A stretch of 64,000 nt of DNA from Pseudomonas sp. UBA1879 (GTDB lineage: Bacteria; Pseudomonadota; Gammaproteobacteria; Pseudomonadales; Pseudomonadaceae): the NCBI RefSeq assembly GCF_002338065.1, contig NZ_DDHJ01000018.1:193873-257872 (forward strand), read 5' to 3'. Position numbers and translations under genes: made by a program. Every line of letters starts with the position of its first letter. Position 1 is the stretch's first letter. Positions 8,180 through 16,252 of this stretch are shown piece after piece. The notes under the pieces were generated by a model. That model was given only the letters and a program-made list of their open reading frames with translations, had not been told where the DNA came from and ran no database searches.

Positions 8180-9130
8180 ATGATGAACAGTGGAATCGTC
8201 TACGCGCTGCTGGCCGGGGCCATCTGGGCCGGGGTCATCGTTGGGCCATCGCTGTTGCCCGAGTTCAATGCGGTGTTGATCAGCAGCGCACGCTTTGCCC
8301 TGTACGGCCTGTTTTCCCTGCTGGTGGCCTTGCCATTCGCCCGCCGGCTGTTCGCCCGGCTTAGCCGTAGCGACACGCTGCTGTTGCTGCGCCTGTCACT
8401 GACCGGCAACGTGTTGAACTACGCGTTGCTGGGCGCCGCGATCCAGCTCAGTGGGGTCACGGCCGCTGCGTTAATCAACGGCATGCTCCCCATCGCGATC
8501 ACCTTTCAAGGGCGCAACGACACCGGCTCGTTGCCGATCAACAAACTCAAGTTGCCGCTGCTGATGGTATTCCTCGGTATCGTATCGATCTGCATCGAAC
8601 GCGCCGTGCAGACGGCCTCGGACGTGCCACTGACCTCGCAGTTGCTCGGCATCGCCTGTGGGCTGTGCGGCGTGGTGAGTTGGTCGTGGTTCGCGACGCA
8701 TAACAGCCGTTACCTCAAGCAAAGCGCGTTCAACAGCCACGAATGGTCGACGCTGCTGGGCATCATGACGGGGGGCGTGGCCGTGGTGTTCGGGGCGGCA
8801 GCGTTGTTGCTGTTCCCTAACCTGATTCCCAGCGGCATCGAGCCCGGTCGCTGGATGACGTTTTTCTGGGTCAGCCTGTTCCTGGCGTTGTGTGGGTCGT
8901 GGCTCGCCAACGGCCTGTGGAACGCGTGTTCCCGGCGCATGGCTGCGTCGCTCAGCGGCCAGATGATCGTTTTTGAAACGGTGTTCGCCTGCCTCTATGG
9001 CTTCATCTATACCCGGCACTTTCCCGGGGTGGTCGAACTGGCCTCGATCGTTCTGCTGGTGGGCGGAGTGCTCTGGTCGGCGCGGCGGCATCAGGTGCCG
9101 GGGGTGAAGCTGGATCAGCCCAGTTGCTGA
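8180..9130 (+). CDS. EamA/DMT-superfamily transporter
   Basis: The protein has about 316 residues and ten predicted hydrophobic segments beginning with GIVYALLAGAIWAGVIVGP, in two EamA-like halves. It is an inner-membrane drug/metabolite exporter whose substrate is unknown. The start was taken at the adjacent ATG codons 8180/8183 because they lie directly before the first membrane helix; the frame is open to 8060 but that extension overlaps the LysR gene. Its 3' end overlaps the convergent AraC gene by 16 bp. Confidence 0.88.
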   Translation: MMNSGIVYALLAGAIWAGVIVGPSLLPEFNAVLISSARFALYGLFSLLVALPFARRLFARLSRSDTLLLLRLSLTGNVLNYALLGAAIQLSGVTAAALINGMLPIAITFQGRNDTGSLPINKLKLPLLMVFLGIVSICIERAVQTASDVPLTSQLLGIACGLCGVVSWSWFATHNSRYLKQSAFNSHEWSTLLGIMTGGVAVVFGAAALLLFPNLIPSGIEPGRWMTFFWVSLFLALCGSWLANGLWNACSRRMAASLSGQMIVFETVFACLYGFIYTRHFPGVVELASIVLLVGGVLWSARRHQVPGVKLDQPSC

Positions 9131-10071
9131 TCCGCGTCGTCGATGGGTGGGGTGGCGTCGACCTGAGCTGTGGCATAGCGCCCTGGTGGCAGGCCGACAT
9201 GGCGGGTGAACGCGACGCCAAACGAACTGACCGAGCTGTAACCGACCCGCTCGGCGATTTCGCTGATTGCCAGATCTCGCTGGCGCAGCATCTGTTTGGC
9301 CAGCGCCATGCGCCAGTTCAGCAGGTATTCCATGGGCGGCACGCCCACCGCGCGACCGAAACCCTCGAAAAACGTCGAGCGCGACATGCCTGCCGCACCC
9401 GCCAGTTGCGCGACGGACCAGGACGCAGCAGGGCGCTCATGAATGCGACGCAGAGCCTGGGACAATTTGGGGTCGGACAACCCGCGTAGCAGTCCTGGCG
9501 ATGCCGCTGTCGAACCGTTCGAACGCAGCGCTTCGATCAACAGCACCTCCAGCAGGCGCGCCATGACCATCTCGCGGGCCGGTCGCTGGGTACGGGACTC
9601 ATCGCCCACTAACTGCACCAGCATCGCCAGCCGCTGCTCGCCACGCACATGCACCCATCGCGGCAACAACGAGACCAGCAAGGCTGCGTCCGGCGAGCCG
9701 AACACGCAATGGCCCACCATCAGCCGAGTGCTTACCTCAGCGTTCGGATCGCCGAGCCGGACGCCGCCGGTGATCGGCGCGACCATCGTGTCGCGGATGT
9801 CGTGATCGAGGGCCGGTTCGCGGTCCATGCTGGAGGCAGCGAAGCACTGAGCGGCGGGGATCAGCACGAAGTCGCCTTCGCGCAGGACCAGCCCTTCGCT
9901 GCCATTCGGGCCATCGATGGCCAGCCGGCAGGCACCTTCGAGTACCACGAAATAAAACGGTTGACCGGTGTCGGCGCGCCTGACGGCCCAGGGCGCCGAT
10001 GCGATGACGTGTTTAGAGAAAGGCGCTGTGGGGTGCAGCAAGCTGACGACTTCAGCCAGTGGATCGACCAT
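9115..10071 (-). CDS. AraC-family regulator with cupin_6 sensor domain
   Basis: The N-terminal half is a cupin-type ligand domain (PFYFVVLEGACRLAIDG, LREGDFVLIPA). The C-terminal half carries two HTH motifs (WSVAQLAGAAGMSRSTFF and AISEIAERVGYSSVSSFG, then FTRHVGLPPGRYA). It has about 318 residues. The ATG at 10071 (MVDPLAEVV) is preferred to an upstream TTG. It is divergent from the SDR gene at 10168, so that gene is the likely target. Confidence 0.92.
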   Translation of the reverse strand: MVDPLAEVVSLLHPTAPFSKHVIASAPWAVRRADTGQPFYFVVLEGACRLAIDGPNGSEGLVLREGDFVLIPAAQCFAASSMDREPALDHDIRDTMVAPITGGVRLGDPNAEVSTRLMVGHCVFGSPDAALLVSLLPRWVHVRGEQRLAMLVQLVGDESRTQRPAREMVMARLLEVLLIEALRSNGSTAASPGLLRGLSDPKLSQALRRIHERPAASWSVAQLAGAAGMSRSTFFEGFGRAVGVPPMEYLLNWRMALAKQMLRQRDLAISEIAERVGYSSVSSFGVAFTRHVGLPPGRYATAQVDATPPIDDADQQLG

Positions 10072-10167
10072 TCCGGACGCTCGCGACAAATTAAAGGACA
10101 ACGGAGTGTAGTTCGTCTGGCATCAGGGCTCTATCGTTGGGTGGTCATTCACTCGGAGGAATTTCAC

Positions 10168-10932
10168 ATGGCTGACCTGCCTACTGTGTTGATCACTGGC
10201 TGCTCGTCGGGCTTCGGCCTGGACACCGCACATTTCTTTCTCGAAAAAGGCTGGAAGGTGATTGCGACCATGCGCACCCCGCGTACGGATCAGCTGCCGA
10301 CCTCGGATAACCTGCACGTACTGGCCCTCGACGTGACCGACGCCGACAGCATCGCCCGCTGCATCGAGGCGGCCGGGCCGATCGATGCGCTGGTCAACAA
10401 CGCCGGCATCGGTTTGCTGGCGCCTGTAGAAGGCCTGGATCTGGCCAGTGCGCGCGAGATCTTTGAGACCAACACCCTCGGCACCATCGCCATGACCCAG
10501 GCCGTGCTGCCTCAGTTTCGCGAGCGGAGGGGCGGTGTGGTGGTCAACGTGACGTCCACTGTGACGCTGAAATCCCTGCCGCTGCTGTCGGTCTACACCG
10601 CGAGCAAGGCAGCGGTGAACGCCTTCACCGAATCGTTGGCGCTGGAGCTGGAACCGTTCGATGTGCGTGTGCGTCTGGTGTTGCCGGGCCGGGCACCGGA
10701 CACCGCGTTCGGCGACAACGCGCGGCGCCTGATGGCCGCGCCCATTCCGCAGGCCTATGTCGATTTTCGCGATCAGGTGTTTGCCAGCGTGGGCGCCACC
10801 GACTCACCGCTGACTCACGCGCGGGACGTCGCCGAGGCCGTCTGGCAGGCCGTGACCGATCCTGCCGCGCCGATGCGCCTTGCGGCGGGCGCCGATGCCG
10901 TGGCCCTCAGCGAATCGCTGTCGCACCCTTGA
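10168..10932 (+). CDS. SDR-family oxidoreductase
   Basis: This is a 254-residue classical SDR with cofactor motif TGCSSGFG (10-17), NNAG (77-80) and catalytic Ser130-Tyr143-Lys147 (YTASK). Replacement of GIG by GFG is common in the retinol-dehydrogenase-like/YdfG subset. The start is fixed by GGAGGA 7 nt before the ATG. It is divergent from the AraC/cupin regulator, which suggests substrate-inducible expression. The substrate is unknown. Confidence 0.92.
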   Translation: MADLPTVLITGCSSGFGLDTAHFFLEKGWKVIATMRTPRTDQLPTSDNLHVLALDVTDADSIARCIEAAGPIDALVNNAGIGLLAPVEGLDLASAREIFETNTLGTIAMTQAVLPQFRERRGGVVVNVTSTVTLKSLPLLSVYTASKAAVNAFTESLALELEPFDVRVRLVLPGRAPDTAFGDNARRLMAAPIPQAYVDFRDQVFASVGATDSPLTHARDVAEAVWQAVTDPAAPMRLAAGADAVALSESLSHP

Positions 10933-10944
10933 TCCGCGCAGTGT

Positions 10945-11379
10945 TCAGGCGTTCTCGTTGCCCGGTCGGGTAAACGAAAACCGATCAATGTCCTCACGCC
11001 GCTGCCAGCCCTGGCCGTGCCAGTAGCGGGCAGCGGCGTCGTTGGTTTTCAGCACGTCCAGATGGCATTTGCCGATGCCCAATGCCTCGAGGCAGGACAG
11101 GCAACGCTGCACCAGCGATTGGGCAATGCCTTGGCGGCGATATTCGGGCAACACCAGCAGGTGCTGCAAATAGCCGCGTCGCCCGTCGTGCCCGCACATG
11201 ACGCAGCCGATCAGCTTGCCATCCGCTTGCGCGACGAAGCTCATGCCGGAGTTGCGCTGCAGGTAGCGGGCGGTCGCTTCGCGGGAGTCGGCATCGCGGA
11301 TCGAAATGCCTGGGGTGGCATTCATCAGGGCCAGGACGGCATCGTAATCGTCCATCGTCATTACACGGATCGTGATCAT
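10945..11379 (-). CDS. GNAT-family N-acetyltransferase
   Basis: The protein has about 144 residues with a full GNAT fold: ITIRVMTMDDYDAVLALM at the N-terminus, acetyl-CoA-binding motif A LLVLPEYRRQGIAQSLVQR (R/Q-x-x-G-x-A), and a C-terminal AARYWHGQGWQ. The start was chosen at ATG 11379; the open frame upstream to 11478 lacks family similarity. The acceptor substrate is unknown. It is convergent with the SDR gene and divergent from katG. Confidence 0.87.
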   Translation of the reverse strand: MITIRVMTMDDYDAVLALMNATPGISIRDADSREATARYLQRNSGMSFVAQADGKLIGCVMCGHDGRRGYLQHLLVLPEYRRQGIAQSLVQRCLSCLEALGIGKCHLDVLKTNDAAARYWHGQGWQRREDIDRFSFTRPGNENA

Positions 11380-11663
11380 GGGCAGGGCTGTCTGCGGTGG
11401 AAACCGGGCAGGGTAGCAGACCGGCGCCACCTCGCTGTGACACGCGTCGGGGCGTTGACAGAGAATTTCTATCAGCAACGAATGTTGCGGCTATTAGAAC
11501 TCTCACAGAACAGAGCTATCTTTGATCTGGCGTCGGCACGCGTTCGGCGCTCACCCTGATAAGGCGATAAGAAAAAGCACCCCGGTGCTGCTGAGTTCAC
11601 TCATCGCTGCCAGGCCGACACGGACCGTATGGCAGGATGACCACGATCAAAGGTAGATCAACC

Positions 11664-13931
11664 ATGGCAACCGAATCGAAATGCCCCTTTAACCATGCGG
11701 CCGGTGGCGGCACCACGAACCGCGACTGGTGGCCCAACCAGCTGAACCTCAAGATCCTTCACCAACATTCGTCCCTGTCAGACCCTATGGGCGAGGGGTT
11801 CGACTACGCCAAAGAATTCAAGAGCCTGGACTTCGACGCCGTCAAACAAGACCTGCTCGCGGTGATGACGAATTCTCAGGACTGGTGGCCTGCCGACTTC
11901 GGTCACTACGGTCCGCTGTTCGTGCGCATGGCCTGGCACAGCGCGGGCACCTACCGCACCGCAGACGGCCGAGGCGGCGCAGGGGCCGGGCAACAACGTT
12001 TCGCCCCCCTCAACAGCTGGCCGGATAACGTCAGCCTGGACAAGGCGCGGCGTTTGATCTGGCCGGTAAAACAGAAGTACGGACGCAAGATTTCCTGGGC
12101 CGACCTGATCGTGCTCACCGGCAACGTGGCGCTGGAATCCATGGGCTTCAAGACCTTCGGTTTCTCCGGGGGGCGGCCAGACGTCTGGGAACCGGATGAG
12201 GACGTGTACTGGGGGGCTGAAACTACTTGGCTGGGCGGTGAAGAACGCTACGGCGCGCACAAGGCGATGGAGCAACCGGGGCAGGGCGATCTGGTGGCCG
12301 AACCGGCCAAACACGGCGAAGAAAAAAGCCGTACGGCTCAAGGCGAACGCAACCTGGAGAACCCGTTGGCGGCTGTGCAAATGGGCCTGATCTACGTCAA
12401 CCCGGAAGGCCCGGACGGTAACCCGGATCCTGCGGCCTCTGCGAAAGACATACGCGAAACCTTCGGCCGCATGGCCATGAACGATGAAGAAACCGTGGCG
12501 TTGATCGCGGGCGGTCATGCGTTCGGCAAGACCCACGGCGCCGGGCCTGCCGACAATGTTGGTCCGGAGCCTGAAGCGGCGGGCCTGGAAGAGCAGGGCC
12601 TGGGCTGGCGCAATACATTCGGCACCGGTAAAGGCGGCGACACCATCACCAGCGGCCTGGAGGTGACCTGGACTTCGACCCCGACAAAGTGGAGCAACGA
12701 GTACCTGGAAAACCTGTTCAACTTCGAATGGGAACTGACCAAAAGCCCGGCGGGCGCCCACCAGTGGAGGCCCGCGGGAGGCGCTGGCGCGAACACCATT
12801 CCTCACGCCCACGACCCGAGCAAGCGTCAGGAACCGCGCATGCTGACCTCGGACCTGGCCCTGCGCTTCGACCCTGAGTACGAAAAAATTGCCCGGCGCT
12901 TCAAGGAAAACCCCGACCAGCTCGCCGACGCCTTTGCCCGCGCCTGGTTCAAACTGACCCACCGCGACATGGGCCCGCTGGCCCGTTATCTCGGCCCGGA
13001 AACCCCGACCGAAGAACTGCTGTGGCAGGATCCGCTGCCCGACGTCAGCCATCCGCTGATCAGTGCTGATGACGTGACGGCCCTGAAAAGCAAAATCCTC
13101 GACTCGGGGCTGAGCGTCTCGCAACTGGTGTCCACCGCATGGGCGGCGGCCTCGACCTTCCGGGGTTCCGACAAGCGCGGCGGGGCTAACGGCGGGCGTC
13201 TGCGTCTGGCACCGCAGAAGGACTGGGCTGCCAATCAGCCGCAACAACTGGCCAAGGTGTTGCAGGTGCTTGAGCAGATTCAGGGCCAGTTCAACGGCGG
13301 CGCGTCAACCAGCAAGGTGTCGCTGGCCGACCTGATCATCATCGCCGGGAACGCGGGGGTCGAAAAAGCAGCGCAAGACGCCGGGCAAACGGTGACCGTG
13401 CCCTTCGCGCCAGGCCGCGTCGATGCGTCGCAAGAACAGACGGACGTCGAGTCGTTCGGTTTCCTCGAACCGATCGCCGACGGCTTCCGCAATTACCTCA
13501 AGCAGCCATACAAGGTGTCCGCCGAGAAACTGCTGGTAGACAAGGCGCAACTGCTGACCCTGACCGCGCCGGAAATGACCGTGTTGCTGGGCGGCTTGAG
13601 GGTGTTGGGCAATAACGTCGGCGAGAGTTCGCATGGCGTGTTCACGAGCCGTCCAGGCGTGCTGACCAACGACTTCTTCAAAAACCTGCTGGACATGAGC
13701 GTGGAATGGAAACCCACCTCGGGCAGCAACGAGACGTTCGAGGCCCGAGACCGCAAGACCGGCGAGGTGAAGTGGACCGGCACGCGAGTCGATCTGGTGT
13801 TTGGCTCCCATGCGCAGCTGCGGGCCATTGCCGAGGTCTATGGCAGCGCCGATGCCCATGAAAAGTTCGTCAAGGACTTCGTGGCGGCGTGGACCAAAGT
13901 GACCAATCTGGACCGTTTCGACCTCGTCTGA
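11664..13931 (+). CDS. katG: Catalase-peroxidase KatG
   Basis: This bifunctional haem enzyme breaks down H2O2 and has peroxidase activity. Distal residues Arg88-Trp91-His92 lie in RMAWHSAGTYR. The Met-Tyr-Trp adduct is predicted from Trp91, Tyr244 (GLIYVNPEGP) and Met270. Proximal His285 lies in IAGGHAFGKTHG. The C-terminal half repeats the fold without haem ligands (STAWAAASTFRGSDKRGG). At about 755 residues it is slightly longer than average because of an extended Glu/Lys-rich loop (about 191-230) before Tyr244. ATG 11664 follows AAGGTAG at good spacing; the ATG at 11637 has its AGG too close. It stands alone and is probably a peroxide-stress gene, but I could not define an OxyR site. Confidence 0.97.
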   Translation: MATESKCPFNHAAGGGTTNRDWWPNQLNLKILHQHSSLSDPMGEGFDYAKEFKSLDFDAVKQDLLAVMTNSQDWWPADFGHYGPLFVRMAWHSAGTYRTADGRGGAGAGQQRFAPLNSWPDNVSLDKARRLIWPVKQKYGRKISWADLIVLTGNVALESMGFKTFGFSGGRPDVWEPDEDVYWGAETTWLGGEERYGAHKAMEQPGQGDLVAEPAKHGEEKSRTAQGERNLENPLAAVQMGLIYVNPEGPDGNPDPAASAKDIRETFGRMAMNDEETVALIAGGHAFGKTHGAGPADNVGPEPEAAGLEEQGLGWRNTFGTGKGGDTITSGLEVTWTSTPTKWSNEYLENLFNFEWELTKSPAGAHQWRPAGGAGANTIPHAHDPSKRQEPRMLTSDLALRFDPEYEKIARRFKENPDQLADAFARAWFKLTHRDMGPLARYLGPETPTEELLWQDPLPDVSHPLISADDVTALKSKILDSGLSVSQLVSTAWAAASTFRGSDKRGGANGGRLRLAPQKDWAANQPQQLAKVLQVLEQIQGQFNGGASTSKVSLADLIIIAGNAGVEKAAQDAGQTVTVPFAPGRVDASQEQTDVESFGFLEPIADGFRNYLKQPYKVSAEKLLVDKAQLLTLTAPEMTVLLGGLRVLGNNVGESSHGVFTSRPGVLTNDFFKNLLDMSVEWKPTSGSNETFEARDRKTGEVKWTGTRVDLVFGSHAQLRAIAEVYGSADAHEKFVKDFVAAWTKVTNLDRFDLV

Positions 13932-13952
13932 TCGGTCTTCCATTCACTCGAC

Positions 13953-13978
13953 AACGCCTCCTTCATGGGGGCGTTTTC
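13953..13978 (+). terminator. Rho-independent terminator of katG
   Basis: The stem AACGCCTCC / GGGGGCGTT has a short loop (TTCAT) and is followed by TTTTC, about 20 nt after the katG stop. Confidence 0.75.
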
Positions 13979-14083
13979 ATGTCGCGTCCGGAGTTGTGAA
14001 GACTTGGATCGCAGGTTGTTGGATCGACGCATGTCCGGCGATTCGGGGCTGATCACGTCTTTCGAGCTCAACGCTAATCCTCT

Positions 14084-14375
14084 GTAGGAGACGCCGGAGG
14101 CACGACGGCTGCGAAGCGGTGGATCAGATATTTCAGCTCGAACTGACCCACCGCGATCGCGGCCGTCGTGCCTCCGGCTGCTCCTACCGGTTTTGTGTTG
14201 GCCGCCGGTTATCGGGTCGACGCAGGTTCTAGCGAATCTGAGCCGATCCCGATCCACAACACATGACTCGTAGGAGACGCCGGAGGAACGACGGCCGCGA
14301 AGCGGTGGATCAGATATCTCAGCTCCAACTGCCCCACCGCGATCGCGGCCGTCGTGCCTCCGGCTGCTCCTACAG
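14084..14375. repeat. Two REPIN-type inverted REP doublets
   Basis: Each doublet pairs a direct element (GTAGGAGACGCCGGAGG..ACGACGG) with an inverted one (CGCGGCCGTCGTGCCTCCGG...CTCCTAC) across a short loop containing GGATCAGATAT. The doublets lie at about 14084-14188 and 14270-14373 and can each fold into a long hairpin. They are about 97% alike in the arms. The remaining gap sequence from 13979 to 14621 shows no other gene. Confidence 0.85.
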
Positions 14376-14621
14376 GTTTTGTGTTGGTCGTCCGGATAAG
14401 CACCGATCCGCTAAACGAAGGCGCAAGCGCAAGCAAGCCAGGCCTCTGGCCCTTCCGCCAGCAGCTGCATCTGATCCGTATTTTTCTCCAATAACTGACG
14501 CTGTACTGAAACAGTTGCTCGGCTCAAACTGCTCACCATTCCCAGCCACTCCATTCAGGCTGGTGTAAGCGGTCAAGCGAAGGTTGATCGCCTGTATCGC
14601 ACACATCGAGAGGTGATACCC

Positions 14622-14705
14622 ATGGGCAAGATGACGCTGTTTTTGCTGGGCTTCCTGGCGCTGACCCTTTCCATCGGCTTGCTGGCAACGATTCCGCCGG
14701 GTTGA
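14622..14705 (+). CDS. Putative 27-residue single-pass membrane miniprotein
   Basis: This short frame encodes MGKMTLFLLGFLALTLSIGL followed by LATIPPG. It is almost entirely one hydrophobic helix with a small basic N-terminus, so it would insert in the inner membrane. A GAGAGGTG lies 6-8 nt upstream of the ATG, and a strong hairpin follows 60 nt after the stop. I recognise no named family. The evidence is the ribosome-binding site, the composition and the terminator; it could still be chance. Confidence 0.5.
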   Translation: MGKMTLFLLGFLALTLSIGLLATIPPG

Positions 14706-14764
14706 TCGACGGTCGCCTTCGTGCCGCCACGGGCGGGTTTTAAGGAAGCAGTCATACCGCATCA

Positions 14765-14795
14765 CCAAGAGCGCCTCAGGGCGCTCTTGGGCGTT
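14765..14795 (+). terminator. Strong hairpin, probable terminator
   Basis: A perfect 11-bp stem CCAAGAGCGCC / GGCGCTCTTGG with loop TCAG is followed by a weak T-run (GCGTTTG). It lies after the miniprotein frame and supports a short transcription unit there. Confidence 0.6.
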
Positions 14796-15109
14796 TGGGA
14801 TGGCCGCTACGCCACTTCGATATCCAACCGCTTCAACCTCGACGCCAGCGTCATTGGCTTCGCTCCCGGCCATTCTGCCGCGCCGCCGTTGCTGAACGAA
14901 TTGCCTTGTACTGCCTTTAGTGCGGCCTGCATGTTGTTGTGCGTGAGTGACTGCGCAGCCAGGGCTGTATTTCCTCGGATTGCCGTGGCTGTACAGCTGG
15001 GGCCAAGCCGTTTCCCCGGTCAGCGCGTGATGAGGTATAGGGGCTGACGCCTATTCTCGACGCCGTTCAGGCTGCGAGACGCCGCGCGGTAGGTAGCGCC
15101 AGATAATGG
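14796..15109. other. Intergenic stretch with no recognisable gene
   Basis: This stretch separates the hairpin at 14.77 kb from the REPIN at 15.11 kb. A 108-residue plus-strand frame crosses it but lacks a ribosome-binding site and any family feature, and its composition is unlike coding DNA of the window. I see no promoter or RNA gene that I can support. Confidence 0.5.
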
Positions 15110-15194
15110 GTAGGAGTGAGCTTGCTCGCGAGGCGTTTTATCAGACGCCCTGAGGTTGTCTCGGCAAATGCATCGCGAGCAAGCTCACTCCTAC
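15110..15194. repeat. REPIN of a second family (GTAGGAGTGAGCTTGCTCGCGA)
   Basis: Inverted arms GTAGGAGTGAGCTTGCTCGC and its complement flank a loop of about 40 nt. Related copies lie at 21259-21345 (with GCGTGAGC variants) and 22917-23003. All three lie between genes. Confidence 0.88.
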
Positions 15195-15341
15195 AGCGAT
15201 CGGTAATAGTCGTCACGTCGTGATCCAGACGCCGCTCATCTGGCATCCTCGCCACTCACCCTTGACGAGCACATGTAACGGAATAATACTTCGCCCGTAT
15301 TCATATAGATGACTACATAACTACAACAGCGAAGCGCCGCC

Positions 15342-16073
15342 ATGAACCGTCTTTCCAGCGATGTCCGCCTGCCGCTTTACCAACGTCTGCGTGATCAATT
15401 GGCTGAGCAGATCGCCAATAACCGCTGGCGTCCCGGGGAGGCAATTCCCACCGAAGCGGCCCTGTCGAGCGAGTATTGCCTGTCCACCGGCACGGTGCGC
15501 AAGGCCATCGACATGCTCGTCAGCGAAAACATTCTTGAACGCCAACAGGGGCGGGGCACGTTCATTCGGCGCCCGCAGTTCCAATCGTCGCTGTTCCGGT
15601 TCTTCCGCTTCCAGAGCGTGTCCGGCGAGCGTCAGGTGCCAGAGAGCCGCATCCTCTCCATCGAACCGGTGAACGCGCCGTCCGCCGTGTCGCAAGCGTT
15701 GGGCCTGCCACTGGACGCTCCGGTGATCCGCATGATTCGCCTGCGCTTGCTGGACGCGCAACCGGTGCTCGCTGAAGAAATCTGGCTGCCGCAAGTGCAG
15801 TTCCAAGTGTTGCTCGACACCGATATCAGCCGTCACGGCCCTTTGCTGTACCCGATCTATGAAGCGTTGTGCGGGCAAGTCGTGGCCTATGCCGAAGAAA
15901 CCCTGACCGCCGAGGCTGTCGGCGACGTGCATGGCCGAATGCTGCAAGTGCCGGCCGGCAGTCCGGTGGTGGTCATCGAGCGCCTGGCCCGCAATTACGC
16001 AGGGCAACCGCTGGAATGGCGCCGTTCACGGGGGCACGCCAGCCATTTTCGTTACAGCGTTGATATCCGCTGA
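15342..16073 (+). CDS. GntR-family regulator, HutC/UTRA type
   Basis: The 243-residue protein has an N-terminal wHTH (PLYQRLRDQLAEQIANNRW, PTEAALSSEYCLSTGTVRKAI, RQQGRGTFI) and a C-terminal UTRA ligand domain (PVIRMIRLRLLDAQPVLAEE, then HGRMLQVPAGSPVVVIERLA). It lies upstream of, and in line with, an MFS transporter and an amidohydrolase, and most likely represses that catabolic cluster until its substrate binds UTRA. The 147-bp leader before it could hold the operator, but no site is clear. Confidence 0.92.
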   Translation: MNRLSSDVRLPLYQRLRDQLAEQIANNRWRPGEAIPTEAALSSEYCLSTGTVRKAIDMLVSENILERQQGRGTFIRRPQFQSSLFRFFRFQSVSGERQVPESRILSIEPVNAPSAVSQALGLPLDAPVIRMIRLRLLDAQPVLAEEIWLPQVQFQVLLDTDISRHGPLLYPIYEALCGQVVAYAEETLTAEAVGDVHGRMLQVPAGSPVVVIERLARNYAGQPLEWRRSRGHASHFRYSVDIR

Positions 16074-16089
16074 TGATTCCACCCCGCCT

Positions 16090-16178
16090 GTAGGAGCGCG
16101 CTTGCCCGCGATCAGGCCTTGCCAGACACCGCTGTCGCGTCTGGACGAACGCCATCGCGGGCCCGCGCGCTCCCATAG
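16090..16178. repeat. REPIN of a third family (GTAGGAGCGCGCTTGCCCGCGAT)
   Basis: Inverted arms GTAGGAGCGCGCTTGCCCGC and the near-complement GCGGGCCCGCGCGCTCCCA are separated by about 50 nt. It lies between the GntR and MFS genes. Confidence 0.82.
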
Positions 16179-16189
16179 GAGCACGCATC

Positions 16190-16215
16190 AAGCCCGCCAA
16201 CGAGAGCGGGCTTTA
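16190..16215 (+). terminator. Hairpin before the MFS gene
   Basis: The stem AAGCCCGC / GCGGGCTT, loop CAACGAGA and a short T-run (CTTTAT) suggest an intrinsic terminator between the regulator and the transporter. If active, the transporter needs its own promoter or readthrough. Confidence 0.6.
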
Positions 16216-16252
16216 TAACCACTGCCGCTTCACCTTCATAAGGACAAGAACC

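Noticed and set aside
11464..11560. OxyR site before katG
   Set aside because: Some CTAT-type half-sites occur, but spacing does not fit the tetranucleotide pattern well enough to call.
11778..13247. 489-residue open frame antisense to katG
   Set aside because: It runs opposite a certain gene with all catalytic residues; long antisense frames are common in GC-rich, codon-biased DNA, and this one has no ribosome-binding site or family feature.
14721..15047. 108-residue plus-strand frame
   Set aside because: It crosses a terminator hairpin, has no Shine-Dalgarno, and its composition is not like neighbouring genes.
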